Shown one piece after another: positions 8,082 through 16,688 of a DNA stretch of 64,000 bases. Position 1 is the first letter of the stretch, and each line of letters opens with the position of its first letter. Made by a program: the position numbers and the translations under genes. The DNA comes from Pseudomonadota bacterium (GTDB taxonomy: Bacteria > Pseudomonadota > Gammaproteobacteria > Xanthomonadales > Xanthomonadaceae), in NCBI GenBank assembly GCA_023386795.1, contig JAEWJB010000158.1, forward strand, positions 17,700-81,699, written 5' to 3'. The notes below the pieces were generated by a model. The model saw only the letters and a program-made list of their open reading frames with translations. It was not told the DNA's origin and searched no databases.

Positions 8082-8149
8082 TGCGGGTTCCTCTGTGGAT
8101 GGCCCAAGCCTAGCGTCGCCGCCCGCGTGGGCGGCGTGACGATCCGGCA

Positions 8150-9094
8150 TCAGGCGCTGAACGTATGCGGCTCGGCGGCGAAGCCCACGGCCACCGCACC
8201 CTTGCCGACATTCACCATGCCGGTCAGGCTCATCACGCTTTCCAGCATGAGCACGCTCTTCTCCGCGCAGGCGTCCTTGAGCGCGTTGTAGCCGGGCAGG
8301 GCGCGCAGTTCGGCCAGTTCGCCGCCATAGCCCACGCACACCGTCGGGGTCATCAGGCCCTCGCGCACCTTGCGCGCGGCGAATTCGAACAGCTTTTGCA
8401 CCGAAGGCTCGAAGCCCTTGAGCTTGGCCACCGGCTCGGTGTTGCCGCGGTAGGCACGCAGCACTGGCTTGATGTCTAGCGCGCTGCCCAGCGCCGCGCT
8501 GATCAGGCCGACGCTGCGGTCGCCCTTGGCGCGCGCACGGTTGCGCAGGTAGTACAGGTCGCGCGGAATCATGTAGCCGTAGGTGTTCTCGGCCAGTTGC
8601 TCGAGCCGCGCGCGGATCTGCGCCACGTTGGCGCCCTCGTCGCGCATGCGCACCGCTTCCACCGCCGTGATGCCCTGGCCGGCGAACAAGTTGAGCGTGT
8701 CGATCACCCGCAAGGCGAACGGCGAGTTGTACCCGGCCGCTTGCCGTACCGGCTTGTAGTCGTTGAGGATAGCGAAGCTGGCCTGCATCGCGTTCTCGTG
8801 GATCTGGCTGCGCAGCTTGGAGATGGTCAGGCAGAACACGTGGTCGTAGTCGATGACCAGGCGGTCCAGGAACAGGTCGCGGATCTGGTTGACCGAGAAC
8901 GGCGTGGTCTCCGCCTCATGGCCGCGCTCGGCCACATGGGCCTGCAGGAAGCTCAGCGTGGCCTCCTCGTCGCGATGGTCGGCCAGTACCGCCTCGCCGA
9001 TCCTCACGCTGATCGGAAGCAGCACGATGTTGTGTTTTTCGATGTAGTCCACGGGCAGATCGCAAGCCGAATCCACCACGATGCCGATACGCAT
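8150..9094 (-). CDS. DegV family fatty-acid-binding protein
   Basis: This 314-residue protein opens with IGIVVDSACDLP, the DegV signature whose DS.CDLP residues surround the lipid carboxylate. It continues with ISVRIGEA, the TTPFSVNQIRDLF segment and the RVIDTLNLFAGQG region. DegV/FakB proteins bind a single fatty acid and, where FakA is present, deliver it for phosphorylation. No FakA-like gene is nearby, so the partner is unknown. The ATG at 9094 is preceded by a gene-free 93-base stretch. Confidence 0.88.
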   Translation of the reverse strand: MRIGIVVDSACDLPVDYIEKHNIVLLPISVRIGEAVLADHRDEEATLSFLQAHVAERGHEAETTPFSVNQIRDLFLDRLVIDYDHVFCLTISKLRSQIHENAMQASFAILNDYKPVRQAAGYNSPFALRVIDTLNLFAGQGITAVEAVRMRDEGANVAQIRARLEQLAENTYGYMIPRDLYYLRNRARAKGDRSVGLISAALGSALDIKPVLRAYRGNTEPVAKLKGFEPSVQKLFEFAARKVREGLMTPTVCVGYGGELAELRALPGYNALKDACAEKSVLMLESVMSLTGMVNVGKGAVAVGFAAEPHTFSA

Positions 9095-9174
9095 TGCCCC
9101 CTCCGGCTGTTGCGTGCGTTGATGCTGGTTTGTGAAAGCTATCCCAAAAATGGGGTCCGACGTAAGCGGGGAAC

Positions 9175-9192
9175 CCTGACAGGGCTGTCAGG
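9175..9192. repeat. Inverted repeat at the 3' end of the HCCA isomerase gene
   Basis: CCTGACA (9175-9181) and TGTCAGG (9186-9192) pair perfectly around GGGC and cover the stop codon of the HCCA-isomerase-like gene. It lies upstream of degV. No T-run follows. Confidence 0.35.
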
Positions 9193-9826
9193 TGCCACCC
9201 CGACGGATGCCCACCGGCAGCCCGACCAGGCGGCCGGCTTCGCCGCGGTGCAGCCATTCCGGGTCGGCCAGCACGGTCTCCATCAGGCCGTGGGCATCAT
9301 TGCCCCAGAACAGTTCCCCGCCGATCTCCAGCGTCGGCACCCCGAAGACCCCGGCGGCCAGCGCCTGCTCGGTGTTGGCGCGCAGTTGGGCCTTCACCGC
9401 CGCGTCGGCCACTGCGGCTTCGGCGTCCAGGCCGAGCGCGCCGGCAAGGGGTTGCAGTGCCTGGGCGGTATCGCCGGCCAGGCCATCGCGCCATAGCCAG
9501 TCGAAGATCGCGTCGATGGCATGCACGGTCGTGCCAGCGGCAATGCACAAGCGCAGCGCCGGCAACGGGTTGAACGGATGGGTGGGCGGGAAGCGCAGCG
9601 GTACGCCTTCATGCTCGGCCTGCCACTGCACCTTGCGATAGGTGAAAAGCCGCTTGCCGTCGATCTCCGCCGGGCCGCGGATACCGAGCTGGTCCAGCAC
9701 CGCGCCGAACAGGATCGGCACCGGCACGATGTCGCGGGCCTGCGGCAGGCGCCGCAGCTTCTGCCAGTGCAGGTAGGAGAACGGCGAGACGAAGTCGAAG
9801 TACCAGTGCGGGTGCGAGGCAGGCAT
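9188..9826 (-). CDS. 2-hydroxychromene-2-carboxylate isomerase-like DsbA-fold protein
   Basis: This 212-residue thioredoxin-like protein begins with WYFDFVSPFSYLH, the SPFSY motif of the HCCA isomerase/kappa-class glutathione transferase family. It keeps the cis-proline loop GVPT (GVFGVPTLEI) and ends with LFWGNDA. Such enzymes use glutathione, classically in naphthalene degradation, but most genomic members have unknown substrates. It follows a gene for a secreted protein by 12 bases and is probably the last gene of a leftward operon with two amidohydrolases. Confidence 0.85.
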   Translation of the reverse strand: MPASHPHWYFDFVSPFSYLHWQKLRRLPQARDIVPVPILFGAVLDQLGIRGPAEIDGKRLFTYRKVQWQAEHEGVPLRFPPTHPFNPLPALRLCIAAGTTVHAIDAIFDWLWRDGLAGDTAQALQPLAGALGLDAEAAVADAAVKAQLRANTEQALAAGVFGVPTLEIGGELFWGNDAHGLMETVLADPEWLHRGEAGRLVGLPVGIRRGGT

Positions 9827-9838
9827 GCGCGGTTCCGG

Positions 9839-10660
9839 TCAGGGTTTGGCCGGTAGGGTAGCGGGCTTGTCGTCGTCCTTCACCGCGCGGATCTTGCCGT
9901 CCTCGATGGTCCACACGCCGGCGGAGGTGCCGACGAACATCGGCTTGCCCGCCCACAGCGACCAGAACACGTGGATCTCGGTGGGTGTGGGGTCCAGCAG
10001 GTGTGTGACCATGAAGGCGGTATCGTCGTCATCGCCCCGGTTGTCCAGGGCGATGCAGCTGTTGGTGTAGGCGCGGCGCCCGACGATCTGGCCATCGCGT
10101 ACATCGATGCGCCATGCGCCGCCCAACGGCACGGCGCCTTCCTGCTGCGTGCCGGGCAGCAGGTACACCGTCCATGCGCCCGTGGCGTCGCCGGGGACCA
10201 GCACGGGGTTGTAGAAGCCCGAACAGGAAGCCGGCGCGGCGGCCAATGCCATCGCGCGTGCCCGCGCCTGCGCGACCTCCGCCGCCGACAGCGGCGCCGG
10301 CGCGTTGTCTACCGGGCCGCCGGGCTGGCCGTCGGCATCGATGGGGACGCGGTACAGCGCGAGGGGCGTGGCATCGACGAACACCACGTCGATGCCATCG
10401 GCGCGCTCCACGGTGATCCAGCCCGACACACGGGGGTCGCCACGCCCGCGTTGGGCGCCAAGCAGCACATCGCTGGCCACCCATGCCGCGCGATCGAGCC
10501 GCAGCAGGCGTCCGCCGAGCGCTTCAGCCTGGCGCAGGGCGGCATCGTTGCCCGCCGTAGTACCTGCCGCAGGCGCGGGCGTGGATGCACCGGCCGCGTA
10601 TGCCAGCGTGGCCGGCGATACCCACAGCGAGGTCAGGAGAAATGAAGCGAGCAGGCGCAT
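9839..10660 (-). CDS. Exported protein of unknown function
   Basis: The 273-residue product has a clear Sec signal (MRLLASFLLTSLWVSPAT, cleavage probably after AYA) followed by an Ala/Pro-rich linker. The mature part carries two cysteines (PASCSGFYNP and TNSCIAL) that could pair, and strand-rich segments such as AWTVYLLPGTQ and IHVFWSLWAGKPMFVG. No family is recognised. It lies 21 bases after an amidohydrolase gene and 12 bases before the HCCA isomerase-like gene, so it is probably cotranscribed. Confidence 0.7.
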   Translation of the reverse strand: MRLLASFLLTSLWVSPATLAYAAGASTPAPAAGTTAGNDAALRQAEALGGRLLRLDRAAWVASDVLLGAQRGRGDPRVSGWITVERADGIDVVFVDATPLALYRVPIDADGQPGGPVDNAPAPLSAAEVAQARARAMALAAAPASCSGFYNPVLVPGDATGAWTVYLLPGTQQEGAVPLGGAWRIDVRDGQIVGRRAYTNSCIALDNRGDDDDTAFMVTHLLDPTPTEIHVFWSLWAGKPMFVGTSAGVWTIEDGKIRAVKDDDKPATLPAKP

Positions 10661-10681
10661 GCGCGGTTTCCCGTGGGCCGA

Positions 10682-11941
10682 TCAGTGCGAATACGCGCGC
10701 GGCAGTGCGCCCGGCGCGCCCATGTAGCGGTCGCGCAATTCCGTCTGGCGCGAGCGCATCGGCATCGCGCGTCCGCCCAGCCACACCTGCTCGGCGTAAT
10801 GGGCCACGTCCAGCGGGTCGCCGTCCCACAGCACCAGGTCGGCACGCTGTCCGACCGCGATGCTGCCGATCTGCGCCGAAACGCCGAAGATCTCCGCCGG
10901 CACACGCGTCATGCCCGCCAACGCCGCCTCCCACGGCAGCCCATGGGCCACCGCGTTGCCGGCCAACTGGCGCAGCTTGCGCGCATTGTGCGAGGCATCG
11001 CTGGACTGGCTGAAGCTCACCGCCACGCCGGCGGCATGCAGGCGCGCGGCGTTCTCCAGCGTCGCGCCGACCTGGTCGAAGTTCGCCGGCAGGTCGGCCA
11101 GCGCGTCGACCAGCACCGGCACCTGTGCCTGAGCCAGCAGCGGGGCGACCTTCCACGCCTCGCTGCCGCCGGCGATCGCGATGCGCACCTTCTCGCGCTG
11201 CGCCCAGCGCAGCAGTTGCCGGATGTCGGCGGCCCGCTCGACCTGCACCACGATGCGTCCGTTGCCGGCGAGATAGCGCGCCAGCGTGGCGCGGCCGGCC
11301 GGCGTGAGCAGTGCGTGCGGCGAATCCAGCGGCACGCGGTTGCGGGCCTCGTCCACCAGTTGGTCAAGCAGCATCCATTGCGCGGCGCGCGAGTTGCCGG
11401 TGAGCTCGGCCGCGGCCGCACCGATGCGGATGAACAACGCGCGCGGGCCGATCGGGTCCGGGCTGCCATCCAGGCGCACGATGCCACCTTGGCCGGCAAT
11501 GAACGCCCCGCTCGTGGTCGCGCCCAACGCGGTGAAGCCGATGCCTTCCACGCGCGCGACCGGCACCAGTACCGAGTCGGGGTTGTAGGCCAGCGTGACG
11601 TCGAACTCCGGGCGCATCGGCTGCTCGTGCAGCTTCAGGCCGCTGTCGACCGTCTCTTCCTCGCCGGACACCTCTTCGATGCCGATCTCGGTGACGCCGC
11701 CGAAGAACGCTGGCGTCAGCGGGCGGCCTTGCGCATCGACGACCTGCGCGCCGCCCGGCGTGGCCAGCCCGGCGCCGATCGCGCGGATCGTGCCACCCTG
11801 CACCAGCACGTCGGCATGCTGCAGCGTGCCGCGCGCGGTGGCGGTGTGGACGGTGGCGTCGCGGATGAGCAGGTCCTGCGCGGCGGCCGGGCCGGCGAGC
11901 AGGGCGACGGTGGCCAGCAGGGTGGTGACGAAGCGGCTCAC
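10682..11941 (-). CDS. Amidohydrolase-like secreted protein lacking the HxH metal motif
   Basis: The GTG start at 11941 overlaps the stop of the upstream amidohydrolase (GTGA), giving 419 residues with a signal peptide ending in GPAAA. The N-terminal beta-sandwich (DLLIRDATVHTATARG...DVLVQGGTIRAIG) and the C-terminal QRADLVLWDGDPLDVAHY strand are standard for the amidohydrolase superfamily. Where the family has the metal-binding HxH after PG, this protein has PLTPAFFGGVTEIG. The first metal ligands are therefore missing, and it is probably inactive or works with its partner. The signal peptide places it in the periplasm. Confidence 0.8.
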   Translation of the reverse strand: MSRFVTTLLATVALLAGPAAAQDLLIRDATVHTATARGTLQHADVLVQGGTIRAIGAGLATPGGAQVVDAQGRPLTPAFFGGVTEIGIEEVSGEEETVDSGLKLHEQPMRPEFDVTLAYNPDSVLVPVARVEGIGFTALGATTSGAFIAGQGGIVRLDGSPDPIGPRALFIRIGAAAAELTGNSRAAQWMLLDQLVDEARNRVPLDSPHALLTPAGRATLARYLAGNGRIVVQVERAADIRQLLRWAQREKVRIAIAGGSEAWKVAPLLAQAQVPVLVDALADLPANFDQVGATLENAARLHAAGVAVSFSQSSDASHNARKLRQLAGNAVAHGLPWEAALAGMTRVPAEIFGVSAQIGSIAVGQRADLVLWDGDPLDVAHYAEQVWLGGRAMPMRSRQTELRDRYMGAPGALPRAYSH

Positions 11942-13338
11942 GGGGTCGCCTCCTGGCCCAGCGTGAAGTCCGACATGGGCTGCAGGCGCTGCTGGTGTCG
12001 GTCATACACCTCGGCGCCGTCGATATAGACCTGCTCGGCCAGCGCATAGGAACTGAAGGGGCTGCCGTTCCACACCACCACGTCGCCCATCTTGCCGGCC
12101 TCCAGCGTGCCGGTCTGCTTCTCGATGCCCAGTGCCTTGGCGGCGTTGGCGGTGAGCCAGACGATGGCGTGCTCGGGCGGTATCTCGATGCCCGCGCGGC
12201 GCGCCGTGCCGATCGCCTTGGCCGCTTCCTGGTTCAAGCGTTGGATGCCTTCCTCCGAATCCGAATGCACGATGGCGCAGCTCTTCGGCACGCGGTCCAC
12301 CAGCGCGATGTTTTCCTGGATGCCGTCGAAGGCTTCCATCTTGAAGCCCCACCAGTCGGCCCACATGCCGGCGCACACGTTTTCGTTGGCGAGCCGGTCG
12401 CCGATCTTGTAGGCCTCCACCGCGTGGTGGAACGCGGCGATGTGGAAGCCGAACTCCTTCGACAGGTCCAGCATCGTGGCCATCTCGTCGGCGCGGTAGC
12501 AGTGGATGTGCACGCGAATGTCGCCGTTGATCGCGCCGGCGAGCGTGTCCAGCTTGAGGTCGCGCTTGCCGCCGCTGTCGCCACCGCTGTCCTCGTCGCC
12601 GGACTTGCTCCACCAGTGCTTCTTTTCGGTGGACGACTTCTTGGGCGCGTTCTGGCGCAGGTACTCGGCCGCGTCGATGAAGGCGGCGCGGTAGCCGGCC
12701 ACGTTGCCCATGCGCGTGGCCGGGCCACCCTTCTCGCCATACACCCGCTTGGGGTTCTCGCCGCAGGCCATCTTCAGGCCCCACGGCGCGCCGGGGAACT
12801 TCATCGCCTGGTAGGTCGTGGCCGGCACGTTCTTCAGCGTGACGCCGCGGCCGCCGATCAGGTTCGCCGAACCCGGCAGCACCTGCAGCGACGTGATGCC
12901 GCCGGCCAGCGCCGTGAGGAAGCCCGGGTCCTGCGGCCAGATCGAATGCTCGGCCCACACGTTGGGCGTCACCGGCGCGGTCATCTCGTTGCCGTCGCTG
13001 TGCGCCTTCACGCCGGGGCTCGGATACACGCCCAGGTGCGAGTGGATGTCGATGATGCCCGGCGTCACCCACTTGCCATGGCCATCCACGCGCAGCGCGT
13101 TGGCCGGCGCGACGAGGGCGCGGCCCACGGCCTGCACCCTGCCATCGGCCAGCAGCACGTCGGCATCCTCGAGCCGGTCACCGGTGCCGGTGAGCACGGT
13201 GGCATGCTCGATCAGTACCGGCACCGAAGCCAGCGGCTTGTAAGTGCTCGGATACGGGTCGTCGATGAAACGCGGTGCGGCGGCGACCGGCCCGCACAGC
13301 AGCACGCCGGCCAGGCCGGACAGCAGGAGATGACGCAT
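11938..13338 (-). CDS. Secreted metal-dependent amidohydrolase
   Basis: This 466-residue protein has a signal peptide (start at 13338, ending near GPVAAA) and a full amidohydrolase frame. It shows VLTGTGDRLEDADVLLADGR, the metal motif IIDIHSHLG, later histidines in VHIHCYRADE and FHHAVEA, and the C-terminal GTLEAGKMGDVVVWNGSP. A lysine-rich, glycine/serine insertion (about residues 220-245) looks like a flexible loop. It probably cleaves a cyclic amide or dipeptide-like substrate in the periplasm. Its stop overlaps the GTG of a sister gene that lacks the HxH motif, so the two proteins are made in step and may form a heteromer. Confidence 0.87.
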   Translation of the reverse strand: MRHLLLSGLAGVLLCGPVAAAPRFIDDPYPSTYKPLASVPVLIEHATVLTGTGDRLEDADVLLADGRVQAVGRALVAPANALRVDGHGKWVTPGIIDIHSHLGVYPSPGVKAHSDGNEMTAPVTPNVWAEHSIWPQDPGFLTALAGGITSLQVLPGSANLIGGRGVTLKNVPATTYQAMKFPGAPWGLKMACGENPKRVYGEKGGPATRMGNVAGYRAAFIDAAEYLRQNAPKKSSTEKKHWWSKSGDEDSGGDSGGKRDLKLDTLAGAINGDIRVHIHCYRADEMATMLDLSKEFGFHIAAFHHAVEAYKIGDRLANENVCAGMWADWWGFKMEAFDGIQENIALVDRVPKSCAIVHSDSEEGIQRLNQEAAKAIGTARRAGIEIPPEHAIVWLTANAAKALGIEKQTGTLEAGKMGDVVVWNGSPFSSYALAEQVYIDGAEVYDRHQQRLQPMSDFTLGQEATP

Positions 13339-13481
13339 CAGGTTGTCCCCGGGAAAACTGGAAGCTGGCCTGCACGCTAGAGCAGCCCCGCCGGGTTGCC
13401 AAGCCCCGGAAGGCACGGTGTGCGCGGCGCGCTAACAGCCGGGCCGTCATGCTGGGGGCTCCTTCATCACCGGAGCCGCCT

Positions 13482-14039
13482 ATGCCCCGTTCGCAGACTG
13501 CCCGGCAGATCGCCGAAGTGCTGGAATTCTGGGAAACCGCTGGTCCCGAACGCTGGTTCGGCCGCAACGAGTCCTTCGACGCGAATTTCCGCAGCCACTT
13601 CCTCGACGCGCACCATGCCGCGGCGCGCCGCGAGCATGAGGACTGTATGGACAGCGCCGATGGCGCACTGGCCTTGTTGATCCTGCTCGACCAGTTCCCG
13701 CGCAACTGCTTTCGCGGCAGCGCCCACGCGTACGCCACCGATGGGCTCGCGCTGCACTACGCCAAGCGCGCGGTGTCGGCGGGCTTCGACTACGACGTGG
13801 CACCCTCGTTGCGGATGTTCTTCTACCTGCCCTACGAGCACAGCGAAGACCCGGCCGAGCAGGCGCGTTCGGTGGAGCTGCACCAGGGCCTGCCGGAAGC
13901 GGACTCGGACAAGTGGGCGCTGCTGCACCAGGACATCATCCACCGCTTCGGCCGCTTCCCGCACCGCAACGCAGCGCTGGGGCGGGAAACGACAGCGGCA
14001 GAACAGCAGTTCCTCGACGAAGGCGGCTTCGCAGGCTGA
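13482..14039 (+). CDS. DUF924 family protein
   Basis: This 185-residue all-helical protein has the family hallmarks: VLEFWE near the start, RWF, then LILLDQFPRNCFRG and FFYLPYEHSED. The family is widespread and uncharacterised, with a TPR-like fold. The start at 13482 follows GGAG. An upstream in-frame ATG at 13449 is possible. It is divergent from the amidohydrolase genes. Confidence 0.85.
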   Translation: MPRSQTARQIAEVLEFWETAGPERWFGRNESFDANFRSHFLDAHHAAARREHEDCMDSADGALALLILLDQFPRNCFRGSAHAYATDGLALHYAKRAVSAGFDYDVAPSLRMFFYLPYEHSEDPAEQARSVELHQGLPEADSDKWALLHQDIIHRFGRFPHRNAALGRETTAAEQQFLDEGGFAG

Positions 14040-14105
14040 CGCGCGCCGGGCTGCCAGCGGCGACCGGGAACAACGCGACCCCCGCATTCGGGTCGCTCCA
14101 TGAAA

Positions 14106-14134
14106 AACGCCGCTTGCGCGGCGTTCTTTCTTTT
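14106..14134. terminator. Bidirectional intrinsic terminator
   Basis: AACGCCGC (14106-14113) and GCGGCGTT (14118-14125) form an 8-bp stem with a TTGC loop. CTTTCTTTT follows on the plus strand and a run of A precedes it, giving T on the minus strand. It can therefore end both the DUF924 gene and the convergent glutaredoxin-fusion gene. Confidence 0.8.
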
Positions 14135-14151
14135 CGGCAGGCCGGCGGGCC

Positions 14152-15078
14152 TCAGTACTTCGGCACGCTGCCGTCCACCTCGTCCGCCCAGGCATCGATG
14201 CCGCCGGTGACGTTGTAGACGCGGGTGAAACCCAGCGCGCGGAACTGTTCGGCAGCCTGCAGGCTGCGGCCGCCGTGGTGGCACAGGAAGGCCAGGGCGG
14301 TGTCCTTCGGCAGCGCTTCCAGTTCGGCGCGGCCGTTGCCGTCGAAGTGGCGGAACGGCACGTTGACCGCGGCGATGGCGCGCTCGTCGGCCGGGCGCAC
14401 ATCCACCAGGATCACGCTGCCGGCCTTCACCTGGTCCGCCGCTTCGCGCACGGCCAGTTCCTGCACCGGCTTGGGCGCGTTGGGATTGTCGATGGCCAGG
14501 CCACGACCGCGGATGTCGTCCACCCAGTCGATGGTCACGCCCTCGGCGCGGCGCGCGCTGGACAGGTCGAACTGCACGCGCAGGCCATTGGATTCGGCCG
14601 CGATGGCGTTCGGATCGGTCGGCACCAGCTGGAAGTTCGGCTGGAATTGCGCGTTGATCGACAGTGCCAGCGAAGCGCCCGGAGCGTCGGCCAGCGCGCC
14701 CTTGAGCATCTCCACCGCCGCCGGGGTGATGGTGATCTTCGGCGGCGTGCGGTCCGGGGCCTGCAGGCCGAGCAGGCCGCTCAGCTCGCCGCTGTTGGCC
14801 AGCTGCTCGATGATGTCGCTGCCGCCGACCAGTTCGCCGTCGATGTACAACTGCGGGATGGTCGGCCATTCGCCATAGGCCTTGATGCCTTCACGGATTT
14901 CCTGGTCGGCCAGCACGTTGACATGCGCGTACTCCACGCCCAGGCCGTCGAGCACGCCCACGGCCTTGGCCGAGAAGCCGCACTGCGGCATGCCGGGCTG
15001 GCCCTTCATGAACAGGACGACGCGGTTGGACTGGAGCAGCGATTCGATGCGCGAGCGCAGGGCGGGGTCGAGGGACAT
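14152..15078 (-). CDS. Monothiol glutaredoxin / A-type-like / rhodanese fusion
   Basis: The 308-residue protein has three parts. Residues 1-105 are a Grx4/GrxD monothiol glutaredoxin with CGFS (Cys33) and WPTIPQLYIDGE. About 118-205 resemble an IscA/HesB A-type carrier (KITITPAAVEML, ESNGLRVQFD, IDNPNAPKP) but have none of the three cluster-binding cysteines. About 215-308 are a rhodanese domain with ILVDVRP and active-site Cys in CHHGGRS. CGFS glutaredoxins carry [2Fe-2S] clusters, so the fusion points to iron-sulfur trafficking linked to sulfane sulfur. The ATG at 15078 is chosen over a TTG at 15093. Neither has a clear ribosome site. Confidence 0.88.
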   Translation of the reverse strand: MSLDPALRSRIESLLQSNRVVLFMKGQPGMPQCGFSAKAVGVLDGLGVEYAHVNVLADQEIREGIKAYGEWPTIPQLYIDGELVGGSDIIEQLANSGELSGLLGLQAPDRTPPKITITPAAVEMLKGALADAPGASLALSINAQFQPNFQLVPTDPNAIAAESNGLRVQFDLSSARRAEGVTIDWVDDIRGRGLAIDNPNAPKPVQELAVREAADQVKAGSVILVDVRPADERAIAAVNVPFRHFDGNGRAELEALPKDTALAFLCHHGGRSLQAAEQFRALGFTRVYNVTGGIDAWADEVDGSVPKY

Positions 15079-15134
15079 CGGGACGGCCAGCAAAGGTGGG
15101 ACCGCTCATTCTACCGGCGTGCGATCATGACGGC

Positions 15135-15938
15135 ATGACTGCGCCGGAAACACTGTATCGCCCCCACGCGCCGCGAACCGGCCGCCCCCGCCACCTGTGG
15201 GCCTGGGCGCTGCTGGCCTCGCAGTTGCTGGTGGTGTGGCTGTGGTGGCGCTATGGCTGGCAGGCCGGGCTGCCGGCCATGGTGCTCAGCCACGCGTACT
15301 TCATGGGCCAGGTATTCCTGCCGCGTTCGCGCCTTTACGCCCCGGTGGTGCGTCGTCGTCCCGGCACCGGGACGGCGGTGTGGCTGACCATCGACGATGG
15401 TCCCTCCGACGACACCCTGGCGATGCTCGACCTGCTCGACGCCCACGATGCCAAGGCCACTTTTTTCCTGGTGGGCGAGCGTGCGGCGCGCCAGCCGGCG
15501 CTGGTGCGCGAGATCCTGCGGCGCGGCCACGACCTGGGCAACCACAGCGACAGCCATCCGCAAGCCTGGTTCTGGGCGCTCGGCCCCAAGGCGATGGCAC
15601 GCGAGATCGGCCAGGCGCAGCGCACGCTGGCGGACATCGCCGGCACGCCGCCGCGCTGGTACCGCTCGGTGGTGGGCATGACCAACCCGTTCGTCGCCGC
15701 GCCGCTGCACGCCCACGGCCTGCGGCGCGTGGCCTGGACCGCGCGTGGCTTCGACGGCGTGGACTGCGAACCGGTCCAGACGGTGGCGCGCATCGCGCGC
15801 GACCTGGCCCCTGGCGCGATCGTGCTGCTGCACGAAGGCGCGGCGCACGGGCACAACCCGGCGATCCTGCGCGGCGTACTGGCCGAACTGGAAGCGCGCG
15901 GCCTGCGTGCGATGTTGCCGGAGCCGATGGCGGACTGA
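15135..15938 (+). CDS. Membrane-anchored polysaccharide deacetylase
   Basis: This 267-residue NodB-type carbohydrate esterase (family 4) has the catalytic/metal aspartates in WLTIDDGPSDD, metal histidines in GNHSDSHP, and PRWYRS and a late IVLLHEG histidine. An N-terminal hydrophobic segment (WALLASQLLVVWLWWR) anchors it in the inner membrane with the domain outside. It would remove N- or O-acetyl groups from peptidoglycan or another envelope polymer. The ATG at 15135 has no ribosome site, and a GATCAT 6 bases upstream could be a -10 for a leaderless transcript. Confidence 0.87.
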   Translation: MTAPETLYRPHAPRTGRPRHLWAWALLASQLLVVWLWWRYGWQAGLPAMVLSHAYFMGQVFLPRSRLYAPVVRRRPGTGTAVWLTIDDGPSDDTLAMLDLLDAHDAKATFFLVGERAARQPALVREILRRGHDLGNHSDSHPQAWFWALGPKAMAREIGQAQRTLADIAGTPPRWYRSVVGMTNPFVAAPLHAHGLRRVAWTARGFDGVDCEPVQTVARIARDLAPGAIVLLHEGAAHGHNPAILRGVLAELEARGLRAMLPEPMAD

Positions 15939-15974
15939 GCGTTCGGCTTCATCGCGTGCCCTGGGGAGGTGGAT

Positions 15975-16676
15975 TCAGCGGCGACGCGCGACCACCAGCC
16001 AGTTGTTGAACGGCGTGTTCCCGTACAGCGGCGTGCATTCGCCTTGCAGGCCCAGCGACGACAGCGTGGCCAGCAGCCCTTCCCGGCTGGGGTAGTCGCG
16101 CGGCGAGGTGCGCATCCAGCCGCTCAGGTGCCCCAAGCGGTCGGCGAGGCGCGTCAAGCGGCCGCGCGGATGGTCGCCGGCCAGCGGCGTGCGGATCACC
16201 AGCGGCGCGCCCGGCGCCAGCCGTGTCGCCGCTTCGGCGAGTAGTGTTTGTTGGCGCGTGGCGGGCAGGTATTGCAGGACATCCAGCAGCGTGACGCTGC
16301 CGGCGTGCGCGGGTGGTGCGTGGGCCAGGTCGAGCGCCGCGAAGCGCACCTGGTCCAGTGCAGCCAGCCGCGCGGCGCGTGCGGCACGTTCGATTTTCGC
16401 CGCGTCGATATCCACGCCGAGATAAGCCTGCGCTTGCCCTTCGGCGCGCAGCGCGTGTGCCAGCAGTCCAAGCCCGCAGCCCAGGTCGAGCACCGGCCAT
16501 GGCGTGCCATGCAGCGTCGCCAGCACACCGGCGTACAACGGATCGGTGCGCAGCTTGGCCTGCACGTAGTGGTAGTCGTAGCGGTTGCCCCAGCGGCGCA
16601 CGGGCAGGAATGCGCGGGCGATGGCACGCGCACGTTCGCGCGGCATGCCGGTGGGGGGCGGGGTGGCCGCATCCAT
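15975..16676 (-). CDS. Class I SAM-dependent methyltransferase
   Basis: This 233-residue protein has motif I VLDLGCGLGLLAHAL, an acidic ribose-binding segment AYLGVDIDAAK and the post-motif LLDVLQYLP. A basic N-terminal helix (RERARAIARAFLPVRRW) precedes it. The substrate cannot be read. Its ATG is 12 bases after the SGNH hydrolase stop, so it ends the alaA-SGNH-methyltransferase unit. Confidence 0.8.
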   Translation of the reverse strand: MDAATPPPTGMPRERARAIARAFLPVRRWGNRYDYHYVQAKLRTDPLYAGVLATLHGTPWPVLDLGCGLGLLAHALRAEGQAQAYLGVDIDAAKIERAARAARLAALDQVRFAALDLAHAPPAHAGSVTLLDVLQYLPATRQQTLLAEAATRLAPGAPLVIRTPLAGDHPRGRLTRLADRLGHLSGWMRTSPRDYPSREGLLATLSSLGLQGECTPLYGNTPFNNWLVVARRR

Positions 16677-16688
16677 GCGTGCCGGGGC

